Source: Pseudomonas putida (GTDB lineage: Bacteria > Pseudomonadota > Gammaproteobacteria > Pseudomonadales > Pseudomonadaceae). From it: a stretch of 64,000 nt of DNA. Both the position numbers and the translations under genes were made by a program. Positions 1 to 8,644 of this stretch are shown one piece after another (positions within the stretch are counted from its first letter, which is position 1; each line of letters opens with the position of its first letter). The DNA lies in contig NZ_CP026115.2 in assembly GCF_009883635.2 (NCBI RefSeq), positions 682,001-746,000 on the forward strand, read 5' to 3'. The notes beneath the pieces were generated by a model, which searched no databases, was not told the DNA's origin, and saw nothing but the letters and a program-made list of their open reading frames with translations.

Positions 1-453
1 GGTGGTGCCTTCAACTATGTCGACCAGAACTGGTTCAATGGCAAGCTGCCGTTCACCCTGCACGACACCAAGCCGGACTACGCCTGCCTCAAGCTGGCCG
101 CCGAGTCGAAGAAGATCGACTACCCGAAACCGGACGGCAAGCTCAGCTTCGACAAGCTCAGCTCGGTATTCCTCTCCAGCACCAACCACGAAGAGGAACA
201 ACCCTGCCACCTGAAGCTGACCGACCCGAACGTGCCGATCGCCAGCAACCTGCCGCTGTATGACGAACCGGCCCAGCGCTACTGCCCGGCGGGCGTGTAC
301 GAAGTGGTCAGCCAGGAAGACGGCAGCAAGCGCTTCCAGATCAACGCGCAGAACTGCGTGCACTGCAAGACCTGCGACATCAAGGACCCAGCGCAGAACA
401 TCACCTGGGTCACCCCTGAAGGCGCTGGTGGGCCGAACTACCCGAACATGTAA
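1..453 (+). CDS. Electron transfer flavoprotein-ubiquinone oxidoreductase, C-terminal part
   Basis: This is the 3' end of the gene; the start lies before the window, and the frame is open from base 1. The last 150 residues are visible. They carry the C-terminal [4Fe-4S] domain: a YCPAGVYE cysteine followed by the CVHCKTC motif and the family-typical ending DPAQNITWVTPEGAGGPNYP. The full enzyme (about 550 residues) is a membrane-associated FAD/4Fe-4S protein. It passes electrons from electron transfer flavoprotein, reduced by acyl-CoA dehydrogenases, to ubiquinone. A hairpin terminator follows 24 bases after the stop. Identification rests on the very conserved C-terminus and is secure. Confidence 0.95.
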   Translation, partial: GGAFNYVDQNWFNGKLPFTLHDTKPDYACLKLAAESKKIDYPKPDGKLSFDKLSSVFLSSTNHEEEQPCHLKLTDPNVPIASNLPLYDEPAQRYCPAGVYEVVSQEDGSKRFQINAQNCVHCKTCDIKDPAQNITWVTPEGAGGPNYPNM

Positions 454-476
454 GGCCACTGCCCATGCAGCAACAA

Positions 477-508
477 AAAGCCCCCGGTTCGTGAGAGCCG
501 GGGGCTTT
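477..508. terminator. Intrinsic terminator between etfQO and mqsA
   Basis: A perfect GC-rich stem (AGCCCCCGG / CCGGGGGCT) closes a short loop. It is flanked by A-rich sequence on the left and TTT on the right, so it can end transcription from both the ETF-QO gene and the oppositely oriented mqsRA pair. Confidence 0.85.
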
Positions 509-524
509 GCATTGTGCACCGCTT

Positions 525-926
525 TCACGCTGTCCTGATTTCTTCGAACAACTCCGGGTGACGGTCGAGCAGCTTGAACAATTTGATCAGCGCCACTGGC
601 GGTCTGGTCTTGCCGTTTTCGTATCGTGAAAAAGCATTCACTCCTCCACCGAATATTTCACCAGCCTCCCGCTGATCCAAATCAAATTTCTTGCGCACGG
701 TAGTAATGAAATCAGGGTCAACATCTTGAGCATTGACCTGGCGATTAAAAGCAGACATCAGTTCACTGACACGCAAAGCCTCGCCATGACTCAGTACTGC
801 CTCGCCACAGGCAGAGCAGTAGTCGCCTGAAACATCAGGAATCACTGTTGACTCCCCTTTGTAGCGATAGGGCATGTCCAGAATATCCGGTGCAAGCTCC
901 GCACCGCCGCAAATTGGGCATTTCAT
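525..926 (-). CDS. mqsA: MqsA-type antitoxin and transcriptional repressor
   Basis: 133 residues, the usual MqsA length. The N-terminal half has two zinc-binding pairs, CPICGG (residues 3-6) and CSACGE (about 37-40). The C-terminal half is a helix-turn-helix: the stretch FDLDQREAGEIFGGGVNAFSRYENGKTRPP, interrupted here only for description, is the recognition region. In the family the N-terminus binds and neutralises the MqsR toxin, and the C-terminus binds palindromes of the form AACCT-N3-AGGTT. The gene starts 2 bases after the mqsR stop, so the two are co-transcribed toxin first, as in E. coli. A site matching the MqsA consensus lies just upstream of mqsR. Confidence 0.92.
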   Translation of the reverse strand: MKCPICGGAELAPDILDMPYRYKGESTVIPDVSGDYCSACGEAVLSHGEALRVSELMSAFNRQVNAQDVDPDFITTVRKKFDLDQREAGEIFGGGVNAFSRYENGKTRPPVALIKLFKLLDRHPELFEEIRTA

Positions 927-928
927 GG

Positions 929-1225
929 TTACAACTCCTTGAAAGACACGATTAGCACGTCATCCACTACCGACAGTTTCAGGTACAAGTAACCCTTGGC
1001 TGTAAGCGGTCGGTAGACATCTTGCCAAATGCGGTGGTCGGCATAACTGGTCATGCTCTTGTGGAAGTCTCTGCGCTCCAGACCGTTGATAATCTCAAGC
1101 ATCTCCGGATACTCCACTCCCAGGGCCTGCGCGCCCCGCAACGAAGCAGTCGTCGGACTGATGCGGCCAGCGCTGACCAATGCTCTCACCCGCTCCAGCG
1201 AGCAATGAGGCGTTCTCTTTTCCAT
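929..1225 (-). CDS. mqsR: MqsR-type mRNA interferase toxin
   Basis: 98 residues, matching the family length. MqsR is a RelE-fold ribonuclease that cuts mRNA, in E. coli at GCU. Family features visible are the MEKRTPHCSL start, the central helix with LERRDFHKSM and the C-terminal strands YLKLSVVDDVLIVSFKEL. The order toxin-antitoxin with a 2-base gap is that of mqsRA and the reverse of most type II systems. The ATG lies 6 bases from a 17-bp palindrome that fits MqsA autoregulation. Activity is inferred from family membership. Confidence 0.92.
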   Translation of the reverse strand: MEKRTPHCSLERVRALVSAGRISPTTASLRGAQALGVEYPEMLEIINGLERRDFHKSMTSYADHRIWQDVYRPLTAKGYLYLKLSVVDDVLIVSFKEL

Positions 1226-1231
1226 GAGAAA

Positions 1232-1248
1232 TTAACCTTCCAGGTTAA
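1232..1248. promoter_or_regulatory. MqsA operator palindrome 1
   Basis: TTAACCTTCCAGGTTAA is a perfect 7+3+7 palindrome containing AACCT-N3-AGGTT, the published MqsA recognition pattern. It sits immediately before the mqsR start, where bound MqsA would block the promoter. Confidence 0.85.
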
Positions 1249-1260
1249 ATTTGGCTAATA

Positions 1261-1276
1261 GGTTATTCCAATAACC
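1261..1276. promoter_or_regulatory. Second palindrome upstream of mqsRA
   Basis: GGTTATTCCAATAACC is a perfect 7+2+7 palindrome 12 bases beyond the first. It differs from the AACCT/AGGTT consensus, so it may be a weaker MqsA site or a site for another protein. E. coli mqsRA also has two palindromes. Confidence 0.55.
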
Positions 1277-1319
1277 CCCGCCTGGAAGTCTGCCTCAACG
1301 CCCCGCCGCCACTACTGAC

Positions 1320-2645
1320 TCATTTGTCACCGCACATGATCGGCATTGGCTCCGCTGCGAACGCCAATGGCTCACGACGCCCGAAATACAAGGCGGTCAG
1401 CAGCCCGACCGTGCCCATGATCAGACAGAAACCGACACACACCCACGGGCTCCACGGCATCAGTGCAATCAACGCCAGCGGCGTGGTACTGGCCCATAGC
1501 GCGTAAGCCACGTTGTACGTGAAGGAAATCCCCGAAACACGGATCTCGGCCGGGAACAGCCCGACCATCACCGACGGCACCACACCCACCACACCGCAGG
1601 CCAGCCCAGCCAGCGCATAGGCCAGCCAGGTCATGCCCCACTGCCCCACCAGGCTGGCGTACAGCGCAGCGATGCCCAACGGCAGCAGCACGCTGTAGAT
1701 CATCAATGCGCGCCAGGCGCCCAGGCGGTCGACCAACAAGCCGGCCAGCACACAGCCGATATTGAGGAAGACGATGCCCACGCTGCTCAGGGCGAAGGTA
1801 TGCCCCGCCGTCATGCCGAAGCGTTGCTGCATCACCGTCGGGGTAATCACCACCAGTACCACGACTGCGGAAGTCAGCACGCAGGTCAGCAGTGCCGCCG
1901 GGATCAACGCCGAGCGGTGCTCGCCCAGCACCCGTCGTAGCGGAAACTTGACCGGTTGCTCCTGACGTTCGCGCAAGGCCAGGAACACCGGGGTCTCGCT
2001 GAGCCAGCGGCGCAGCCACACACCGATCACGCCAAACACTCCACCGAGCAGGAACGGATAACGCCAGGCGTAATCGAGAATCTCCTGCGGTGTGAACAGG
2101 TGCGCCAGCAGGGTCGCTGTCAGTGCACCCAGCAGGTAACCGAAGGTCAGCCCTGCCTGCAGGAAGCCCAGGGCATAGCCACGACGCCCGTTTGGCGCAT
2201 GCTCGGCGACGAAGGTCCACGCGCTCGGCACTTCGCCACCTACAGCGGCGCCTTGCAGGATGCGCAACGCCAGCAGGATCAGCGGGGCCGCATAGCCGAT
2301 GTCGGCATAGGTCGGCATCACCCCGATCAGCAGGCACGGCAAGGCCATCATCAGGATGCTCAGGCTGAACACCCGTTTGCGCCCGAGGTGGTCGGCGAAA
2401 TGCGCCATCAGGATGCCGCCCAGCGGTCGCGCCAGGTAACCGGTGACGAAGATGCCGAAGCTCTGCAGCAGGCGCAGCCACTCGGGCATTTCCGGCGGGA
2501 AGAACAGCTGGCTGAGGGTCAGGGCAAAGAACACGAAGATGATGAAATCGTAGATTTCCAACGCGCCGCCCAGTGCCGCCAGGCCCAGGGTCCGGTGGTC
2601 GCCGCGGCTGAACCGGGGCGGGCGAGCGGTATCGATGGCAGTCAT
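1320..2645 (-). CDS. MFS transporter, metabolite:H+ symporter (MHS) family
   Basis: 441 residues from the chosen ATG (MTAIDTARPP). A GTG 72 bases further upstream would add a non-conserved tail overlapping the neighbouring stop codon. About 12 hydrophobic segments are seen. The MHS/ProP signature is present: GALEIYDFIIFVFFA in helix 1, then ARPLGGILMAHFADHLGRKR between helices 2 and 3, and RILQGAAVGGEVPSAW in helix 5. Such proteins import organic acids or osmolytes with protons across the inner membrane. The substrate cannot be read from sequence. It lies between mqsRA and a receiver-like gene, with no obvious functional partner. Confidence 0.85.
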   Translation of the reverse strand: MTAIDTARPPRFSRGDHRTLGLAALGGALEIYDFIIFVFFALTLSQLFFPPEMPEWLRLLQSFGIFVTGYLARPLGGILMAHFADHLGRKRVFSLSILMMALPCLLIGVMPTYADIGYAAPLILLALRILQGAAVGGEVPSAWTFVAEHAPNGRRGYALGFLQAGLTFGYLLGALTATLLAHLFTPQEILDYAWRYPFLLGGVFGVIGVWLRRWLSETPVFLALRERQEQPVKFPLRRVLGEHRSALIPAALLTCVLTSAVVVLVVITPTVMQQRFGMTAGHTFALSSVGIVFLNIGCVLAGLLVDRLGAWRALMIYSVLLPLGIAALYASLVGQWGMTWLAYALAGLACGVVGVVPSVMVGLFPAEIRVSGISFTYNVAYALWASTTPLALIALMPWSPWVCVGFCLIMGTVGLLTALYFGRREPLAFAAEPMPIMCGDK

Positions 2646-2716
2646 GGCAGGGGTCCGCAGATCGGCAAAGGGCAAGAGGATAGCAAATGCCCGCCGCCTT
2701 GCCCCCAGCAACGCCA

Positions 2717-3196
2717 CTAACGGCTGAAGACGGTGTGGCCGAAGTTCCTGGGCTTGCGCGCATAGGCCGCGCCACTCGCCAGCCCGGAAGGCAGGGCAAT
2801 CTTGCCGACCAGCACAGGGCTGTCGATGATCGCCATGAAGGATTGCAGCGCGTCGTTATCCGGTACCTGTGGCAGGCTCACGCTGACGGCCTGGCGCTCG
2901 GTCTGCGGCACGACAGGCACTTTCAGGTGTTGCGAATGGTAAAGCAGGGCATGCTGGATCTGCGAACTGACCCGGCAGAACCGTGCCAGGTCGACGCCCG
3001 CATGGCTGGCCAGCTCGATATTGCCCAGCAGCAGGTTGAACGGTTGCAAGGCGCACTGCACCAGGCGCTGCAACTCTTCAAAAGATTCGACAGGGGCAAT
3101 CCGGTAATAGCCAAGGCCATTGAGCAGTTTTTCCAGCTGCAGGCGCTGCTGCGGGTGCTCGTCGGCAATCAGGATGCGCAGGGTCTTGTTAGTCAT
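2717..3196 (-). CDS. Stand-alone degenerate receiver-domain protein
   Basis: 159 residues from ATG 3196, preceded by AGGTCC as ribosome binding site; upstream in-frame starts look spurious. The first 120 residues have the CheY-like pattern LRILIADEHPQQRLQLEKLL with the acidic pair DE. At the phosphoacceptor position, however, the strand reads FNLLLGNIEL, so an Asn stands where Asp is required. The C-terminal 40 residues show no DNA-binding or enzymatic domain. This suggests an unphosphorylatable pseudo-receiver acting by protein contact. It lies downstream of an ECF sigma gene on the same strand. Role unknown. Confidence 0.7.
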   Translation of the reverse strand: MTNKTLRILIADEHPQQRLQLEKLLNGLGYYRIAPVESFEELQRLVQCALQPFNLLLGNIELASHAGVDLARFCRVSSQIQHALLYHSQHLKVPVVPQTERQAVSVSLPQVPDNDALQSFMAIIDSPVLVGKIALPSGLASGAAYARKPRNFGHTVFSR

Positions 3197-3366
3197 TTTC
3201 GGACCTGGGCCGTCAGGTGAAAAGGGACAGCTCCCTGACCAAACTGCGCCAGAAACAGGCAACCGCCAGGGCTGTACCTGGAGGGGTCAATTTAGATATT
3301 TGTCGGGAAAGCGGGAGAAATCAAGTGGCCATTACACAGAATTTTCACTTGCCCTTCACCCTACGT

Positions 3367-3843
3367 TCAGGACTCCCACTGCCGCATGCGCACACGGCAG
3401 TGCTTCATGGCATTGACGATGTGCTTTTCCACCAGGCTGCGGGAGATACCCAGGCGCTCTGCAATCTGCTGGTGTGACAGGCCATCGAGCTTGCGCAACA
3501 GAAAGCAGTCGCGGCACACCTTGCTCAGTTCATCCAAAGCCTTTTGCATCATGGCCAGGCGCTGGTCGAGTTGCATGTCCTGCTGGAGTTCGGCGCTGAG
3601 AAAGCGCCCATCGGCCTCCAGCGCATCCAGTGATTCGGCCTGGCGCACCTGATGGCGCCGGTGCCGGTCGATCACCAGGTTGAGTGCCGTACGGTAGAGA
3701 AACGCCCGCGGATGCTCGATCTGCCCGCTTTCGGTCCGCTCAAGTACACGCAGATAGGCATCGTGGGCAACGTCCTCCGCAGCCTGGCGGTTGCCCAGGC
3801 GGGTACAAAGGAAGCTCACCAGTTCGCGATAGTAATGTTCCAC
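3367..3843 (-). CDS. ECF sigma factor, FecI/FpvI-like
   Basis: 158 residues starting at GTG 3843. Region 2 is seen as MEHYYRELVSFLCTRLGNRQ through AEDVAHDAYLRVLE and FLYRTALNLVIDRHRR. Region 4 is seen as LSKVCRDCFLLRKLDGLSHQQIAERLGISRSLVEKHIVNAM. This is the architecture of iron-starvation sigma factors that serve a TonB receptor through a FecR anti-sigma factor. No fecR-like or receptor gene is next to it here. A Fur-like box (3908-3926) lies about 65 bases upstream of the start, so expression is probably iron-repressed. The pyoverdine export operon starts divergently 204 bases away. Its target genes are unknown. Confidence 0.88.
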   Translation of the reverse strand: MEHYYRELVSFLCTRLGNRQAAEDVAHDAYLRVLERTESGQIEHPRAFLYRTALNLVIDRHRRHQVRQAESLDALEADGRFLSAELQQDMQLDQRLAMMQKALDELSKVCRDCFLLRKLDGLSHQQIAERLGISRSLVEKHIVNAMKHCRVRMRQWES

Positions 3844-3907
3844 AACAGCACCTGAAATCGTCCTTGCAACCCACGTGCGGGACTGAGTGATACCGGGCTG
3901 TGATAGT

Positions 3908-3926
3908 ACAAATTATAACTATTCTC
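3908..3926 (-). promoter_or_regulatory. Candidate Fur box before the ECF sigma gene
   Basis: On the minus strand this reads GAGAATAGTTATAATTTGT. It resembles the (T)GAGAATnnTTAT form common before pseudomonad fecI-type genes and matches about 12 of 19 positions of the Fur consensus. It lies between the divergent ECF sigma gene and pvdR. Confidence 0.55.
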
Positions 3927-3957
3927 AGCAACACGCCCTCCGCCCCCTCGTTCAGGC

Positions 3958-3981
3958 TAAATCCACCTGGCCGGCCTTCGT
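3958..3981 (+). promoter_or_regulatory. PvdS-type promoter (iron-starvation box) for pvdRT-opmQ
   Basis: TAAAT (3958-3962), exactly 16 bases, then CGT (3979-3981) fits the PvdS promoter rule TAAAT-N16-CGT. The flanks (GC before TAAAT, TT after CGT) also fit. It lies 66 bases before the pvdR start and points towards it. Confidence 0.82.
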
Positions 3982-4047
3982 TTATCTGGGACTTCGGTGC
4001 GCACCTCGATTGGCAGCGCGTGACCACTACCCAGGCTGGAAGTCCGC

Positions 4048-5205
4048 ATGAGCCGTTTAACCTCCCCCCGCCGCCAGTTCATCCTCACTGGCGTGGGCCT
4101 GCTGAGCCTGGGCTGCCTGCTGGCCTGGCAAGCCCTGCCCTTCGGCGCGCAACCGCTCGGTACCGTCACGGTCACGCGGGCAGACATCGAAAGCAGCGTG
4201 ACCGCCCTGGGCACCTTGCAGCCCCGGCGTTACGTGGATGTTGGTGCCCAGGCTTCGGGACAGATCCGCACGTTGCACGTGGAAGCGGGCGACCCGGTGC
4301 GCAAGGGCCAACTGCTGGTCGAGATCGACCCCTCCACCCAGCAGGCACGGCTGGATGCCGGGCGCTTCTCGATCGACAACCTCAAGGCCCAGCTCGCCGA
4401 GCAGCGTGCGCAGTTCGAGCTGGCCAGCCAGCAGCTCAAGCGCCAGCGCGAGCTTGCCACCGCCGGCGCCACCCGCGATGAGGACGTCCAGGCCGCTGCT
4501 GCCCAGCTCAAGGTCACCCAGGCGCGCATCGACATGTTCCAGGCCCAGATCCGCCAAGCCCAGGCCAGCCTGCGCAGCGACGAGGCGGAGCTAGGCTACA
4601 CGCGCATCTATGCGCCGATGGACGGCACCGTGGTGGCCGTCGACGCCCGTGAAGGCCAGACCTTGAATGCTCAGCAACAGACACCCTTGATTCTGCGCAT
4701 TGCCAAGTTGTCCCCCATGACGGTTTGGGCTCAGGTCTCGGAAGCCGATATCGGCAAGGTCAAACCTGGCATGACCGCCTACTTCACCACGCTGTCCGGT
4801 GGCAAACGCCGCTGGAACAGCAAGGTGCGGCAAATCCTGCCGATTCCACCCAAACCCCTGGAGCAGACCAGTCAGGGTGGTGGCAGCCCGGTCAATGCTA
4901 CCAACCAAGTGGTGCAATACACCGTGCTGCTCGATGTCGACAACCCGGACGGCGCATTGATGGCCGACATGACCACTCAGGTGTTTTTCGTGGCCGGCCA
5001 GGCTAACCAGGTGCTGACCGTGCCGCTTGCCGCGCTGGACGACAACGGCAACTTGCACATGGCAAGGGTGCTCGACAGTCACGGCAAGGTGGTGCAGCGC
5101 CAGGTACGTACTGGGCTCAGCGACCGCCTGCGAATCCAGGTACTTGAAGGTCTTAGCGAAGGTGAGCAACTGCTGATGGGCGCCCCCAGCGCCAGCGGAG
5201 GCTGA
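4048..5205 (+). CDS. pvdR: PvdR, periplasmic adaptor of the pyoverdine export/recycling pump
   Basis: 385 residues of the MacA/HlyD membrane fusion family. One N-terminal anchor segment (about 12-28) is followed by the lipoyl half-motif GQIRTLHVEAGDPVRKGQLL. A long alpha-helical hairpin (about 100-185) and the barrel part YAPMDGTVVAVDAREGQTL come next. It links the inner-membrane ABC protein PvdT to the outer-membrane channel OpmQ. In fluorescent pseudomonads this pump secretes new pyoverdine and recycles used molecules from the periplasm. The stop codon abuts the pvdT start, so translation is likely coupled. A PvdS-type promoter lies upstream. Confidence 0.92.
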   Translation: MSRLTSPRRQFILTGVGLLSLGCLLAWQALPFGAQPLGTVTVTRADIESSVTALGTLQPRRYVDVGAQASGQIRTLHVEAGDPVRKGQLLVEIDPSTQQARLDAGRFSIDNLKAQLAEQRAQFELASQQLKRQRELATAGATRDEDVQAAAAQLKVTQARIDMFQAQIRQAQASLRSDEAELGYTRIYAPMDGTVVAVDAREGQTLNAQQQTPLILRIAKLSPMTVWAQVSEADIGKVKPGMTAYFTTLSGGKRRWNSKVRQILPIPPKPLEQTSQGGGSPVNATNQVVQYTVLLDVDNPDGALMADMTTQVFFVAGQANQVLTVPLAALDDNGNLHMARVLDSHGKVVQRQVRTGLSDRLRIQVLEGLSEGEQLLMGAPSASGG

Positions 5206-7170
5206 ATGACTGCGCCGCTGATCGAACTGGTCGATATCCGCAAATCCTACGGTGGCCAGGACAGCCCCAAGGTCGATGTGCTGCGCGGCATCAGCCTGAG
5301 AATCCACCCTGGGGAGTTCGTCGCCATCGTCGGTGCATCCGGCTCGGGCAAGTCGACCTTGATGAACATACTTGGCTGCCTCGACCGCCCGACGTCGGGC
5401 AGCTACCGCTTCGCCGGCAAAAACGTGGCCGAGCTGGGTAGCGATGAACTGGCCTGGCTGCGCCGCGAGGCGTTCGGCTTCGTGTTCCAGGGCTACCACC
5501 TGATCCCTTCGGGCTCGGCCCAGGAAAACGTCGAGATGCCGGCCATCTATGCCGGCACGCCCGCCAGCGAGCGGCATGCCCGCGCCGCCGCCCTGCTCGC
5601 CCGCCTGGGCCTGGCCAGCCGCAGCGCCAACCGCCCGCACCAGCTCTCGGGCGGCCAGCAGCAACGGGTGTCGATCGCCCGGGCGCTGATGAACGGCGGC
5701 CATATCATCCTTGCCGACGAGCCCACAGGTGCGCTCGACAGCCACAGCGGCACCGAAGTCATGGCGCTGCTCGACGAACTGGCCAGCCAGGGCCACGTGA
5801 TCATCCTGATCACCCACGACCACAAGGTGGCGGCGCGGGCACAGCGGGTGATCGAAATCCGCGACGGCCAGATGATCAGCGACAGCGCGACCGGCCAGGC
5901 ACCCAGCGCTCCGCGCCAAGCCTTGCAAGCCGACGACCTGCGCCAGCGCCTGGACCGAGGCGCGACCCTGCGCGGGGCCTGGAAGGGTGAGCTGGTCGAA
6001 GCCCTGCAAGCCGCCTGGCGGGTCATGTGGGTAAACCGCTTTCGCACCGCCCTGACCCTGCTCGGCATCGTCATCGGGGTCGCCTCGGTGGTGGTCATGC
6101 TGGCCGTCGGCGAAGGCAGCAAGCGCCAGGTGATGGCGCAGATGGCCGCCTTCGGCTCGAACATCCTCTACCTCAACAGCAAGCCCGCCACACTGGGTGA
6201 ACCTGCCGGCACCATTACCCTCGATGACGTCGCCGCCATCGGCCAACTGCCCCAGGTCAGGCAGATCATGCCGGTGCTGGGCGAAAAGGTGATGGTGCGC
6301 CACGGCAACAACAGCCAGCGCTTCTACGTGGGCGGTAACAACAACCAGTTCCCGCTGATCTTCAACTGGCCGGCGGTCGAAGGGGCGTTCTTCACCGACG
6401 CCGACGAAGCCAGTGGCGCGGCAGTGGCCGTGATCGGCCAGAAAGTCCGGGAAAAGATGCTCGCACCTGACCGCGATCCGCTTGGCCAGTACCTGCTGAT
6501 CGGCAACGTGCCCTTCCAGGTCATTGGCATTCTCGCCGGCAAAGGCGCGAGCTCCGGCGACCAGGATGCCGACGGGCGCATCGTGGTGCCCTACTCGGCA
6601 GCGGCTATCCGCCTGTTCGGCCAGCGCGACCCCGATTACATCACTGTCGCCGCCGTCGACGCGGCACGGGTCGATGAAACCGAAGCCGCCGTCGACCGCC
6701 TTCTGCGCCAGCGCCACCAGGGCCGTCACGATTTCGAACTGACCAACTCGGCCGCGTTGATCCAGGCCGAGGCACGCACCCAGAACAGCCTGTCGCTGAT
6801 GCTCGGGGCGATTGCCGCGATCTCGCTGCTGGTCGGTGGCATCGGGGTGATGAACATCATGCTCATGACGGTGCGCGAGCGCACCCGCGAAATCGGTATC
6901 CGCATGGCCACGGGCGCACGCCAGCACGACATCCTGCGCCAGTTCCTCAGCGAAGCGGTGATGCTGTCGATGGTCGGCGGCATGGCCGGCATTGGCTTGG
7001 CCCTGCTGATCGGCGGCGCATTGATGCTGGGCAAGGTTGCCGTGGCCTTCACCCTGCCCGCCATGCTCGGTGCGTTCTCCTGCGCCGTTCTCACCGGCAT
7101 CGTGTTCGGCTTCATGCCGGCCCGCAAAGCCGCCCGACTCGACCCGGTCAAAGCCCTCACCAGCGAATAG
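5206..7170 (+). CDS. pvdT: PvdT, MacB-type ABC exporter (ATPase plus permease)
   Basis: 654 residues, full MacB length. The N-terminal ATPase has Walker [10 protein letters not shown] (about residues 43-51), signature LSGGQQQR and Walker [15 protein letters not shown] first membrane helix near residue 275 ([20 protein letters not shown]) precedes a large periplasmic domain. Three C-terminal FtsX-type helices follow, beginning [20 protein letters not shown]. MacB proteins use ATP to drive substrate from the periplasm through the OM channel rather than to transport it across the inner membrane. It is the middle gene of pvdR-pvdT-opmQ with no gap after pvdR. Confidence 0.93.
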   Translation: MTAPLIELVDIRKSYGGQDSPKVDVLRGISLRIHPGEFVAIVGASGSGKSTLMNILGCLDRPTSGSYRFAGKNVAELGSDELAWLRREAFGFVFQGYHLIPSGSAQENVEMPAIYAGTPASERHARAAALLARLGLASRSANRPHQLSGGQQQRVSIARALMNGGHIILADEPTGALDSHSGTEVMALLDELASQGHVIILITHDHKVAARAQRVIEIRDGQMISDSATGQAPSAPRQALQADDLRQRLDRGATLRGAWKGELVEALQAAWRVMWVNRFRTALTLLGIVIGVASVVVMLAVGEGSKRQVMAQMAAFGSNILYLNSKPATLGEPAGTITLDDVAAIGQLPQVRQIMPVLGEKVMVRHGNNSQRFYVGGNNNQFPLIFNWPAVEGAFFTDADEASGAAVAVIGQKVREKMLAPDRDPLGQYLLIGNVPFQVIGILAGKGASSGDQDADGRIVVPYSAAAIRLFGQRDPDYITVAAVDAARVDETEAAVDRLLRQRHQGRHDFELTNSAALIQAEARTQNSLSLMLGAIAAISLLVGGIGVMNIMLMTVRERTREIGIRMATGARQHDILRQFLSEAVMLSMVGGMAGIGLALLIGGALMLGKVAVAFTLPAMLGAFSCAVLTGIVFGFMPARKAARLDPVKALTSE

Positions 7171-7173
7171 CCC

Positions 7174-8589
7174 ATGACCCTGCCAAGCCGCATCAGCCTG
7201 TTGTCCCTGTGCCTGGGCCTCGCCGCCTGCAGCCTGCCGCCCACGCCATCCAGCGGCATCGCTGCACCCACCGCCTGGCAAGGCGAAACCCTCCAGCCCT
7301 CTGCCAGCCTGCCATCGGCGCAGTGGTGGCAGGCCTTTGACAGCGCCGAACTGGACCGCCTGGTAGAACGCGCCCGGTCCAATGCCCACGACCTTGCCGC
7401 CGCCACCGCGCGCGTGCGCCAGGCCCAGGCCAAGGCGGTGATCGCCGGCGCGCCGCTGCTGCCGGAGCTCAGGTTCGAGCTCGACGGCAGCCGCCAGCGC
7501 CTGCTGCATGGCGAGGGCTATGACCAGCTCGATGTCAGCAAGTATGAGCGGACCAGTACGTCGTTCGGCATGCAGCTCGTCGCCAGCTACGAGATCGACT
7601 TCTGGGGAGGCCTGCGCGCTGCGCGTTCGAGCGCCCTGCACAGCCTCGACGCCAGCCGCTTCGAGCGCCAGACGGTCGAACTGACGCTGGTCAGCAGCGT
7701 GGCCAGCAGTTACTTGCAGGGCCTGGCCCTGGAAGAACAGCTGCGCATTGCCCGCCTCAACCTGCGTAACGCCCGTGATGTCCTGGCGCTGGTCGAAACA
7801 CGTCAGCGCGCCGGCTCCGCGACACGCCTGGAACTGGCCCAGCAGCGCAGCCTGGTGGCCGCCCAGGCGCGGCAAGTGCCGCTGCTCGAACAACAGTGGC
7901 AGGACAACCGCGTTACTCTTGCTACTCTGCTGGGCGACCCGGTCCAGGCCCTGCCCACCACGGGTGAAGCGCTGGCAACCGTGAACTGGCCGCGCATTGG
8001 CAGCGGCGTACCCAGCGAACTGCTCGCCCGCCGCCCAGACATCGCCGCCGCCGAAGCACGCCTGGCCGCCGCCCACGCCAATGTGCAGGTGGCCAGGGCC
8101 GCCCTGCTGCCAAAAGTGACCTTGGGCGCCAACATTGGCACCGGCGCAAGCACCCTCGCCGAGGTCTTCGACAGTTCCTATTACACCCTGACCGCCGGCC
8201 TGGTCGCGCCAATCTTCAACAATGGCCGGCTGCGAGCGGCGCAGCAGTTGGCCCAAGCAGAGCAGGATGAGCTGCTGGAGAGCTATCGCAGCAGCATCCT
8301 GGCCGGCTTCGCCGATGTCGAGAAGGCCCTCAATGCCATCCACGGCATTGAGCAGCAGCGCCAGTGGCAGGACCAGGAGGTCGAACAGGCGCGCCTGGCC
8401 TTCGACCTGGCCCAACGGCGCTACGCAGCCGGGGCCGAAACCCTGCTGAGCGTGCTCGAAACCCAACGCACGCTCTATCTCGCCCAGGACCAGCAGGCGC
8501 AGTTGCGCCTGGCTCGCCTGCAGGGCAGCGTGGCGCTGTACAAGGCGCTGGGGGGTGGCTGGCAGGTAGCGAACGCGGACAACGGTTAA
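7174..8589 (+). CDS. opmQ: OpmQ, outer-membrane efflux lipoprotein of the PvdRT pump
   Basis: 471 residues of the TolC/NodT family. A lipoprotein signal ends in the lipobox LAAC (Cys about 18). Two repeated OEP halves follow; internal repeat features include ANAHDLAAATARVRQAQA-like helices and RRPDIAAAEARLAAAHANV in the second half. As a trimer it would form the outer-membrane duct for pyoverdine leaving the periplasm. It begins 3 bases after pvdT and shares its PvdS-type promoter. The next gene starts 55 bases on with its own AGAGGA ribosome binding site and is probably in the same transcript. Confidence 0.92.
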   Translation: MTLPSRISLLSLCLGLAACSLPPTPSSGIAAPTAWQGETLQPSASLPSAQWWQAFDSAELDRLVERARSNAHDLAAATARVRQAQAKAVIAGAPLLPELRFELDGSRQRLLHGEGYDQLDVSKYERTSTSFGMQLVASYEIDFWGGLRAARSSALHSLDASRFERQTVELTLVSSVASSYLQGLALEEQLRIARLNLRNARDVLALVETRQRAGSATRLELAQQRSLVAAQARQVPLLEQQWQDNRVTLATLLGDPVQALPTTGEALATVNWPRIGSGVPSELLARRPDIAAAEARLAAAHANVQVARAALLPKVTLGANIGTGASTLAEVFDSSYYTLTAGLVAPIFNNGRLRAAQQLAQAEQDELLESYRSSILAGFADVEKALNAIHGIEQQRQWQDQEVEQARLAFDLAQRRYAAGAETLLSVLETQRTLYLAQDQQAQLRLARLQGSVALYKALGGGWQVANADNG

Positions 8590-8644
8590 TTCGCCGTACG
8601 CGCAACTCGTTCATAGGGAAAGCCGCTTGCTAGAGGATTTCCCC

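Noticed and set aside
4591..8466. A 1291-codon open frame on the minus strand
   Set aside because: It is the antisense shadow of pvdR, pvdT and opmQ, whose motifs on the plus strand are unmistakable. GC-rich third positions keep the opposite frame open.
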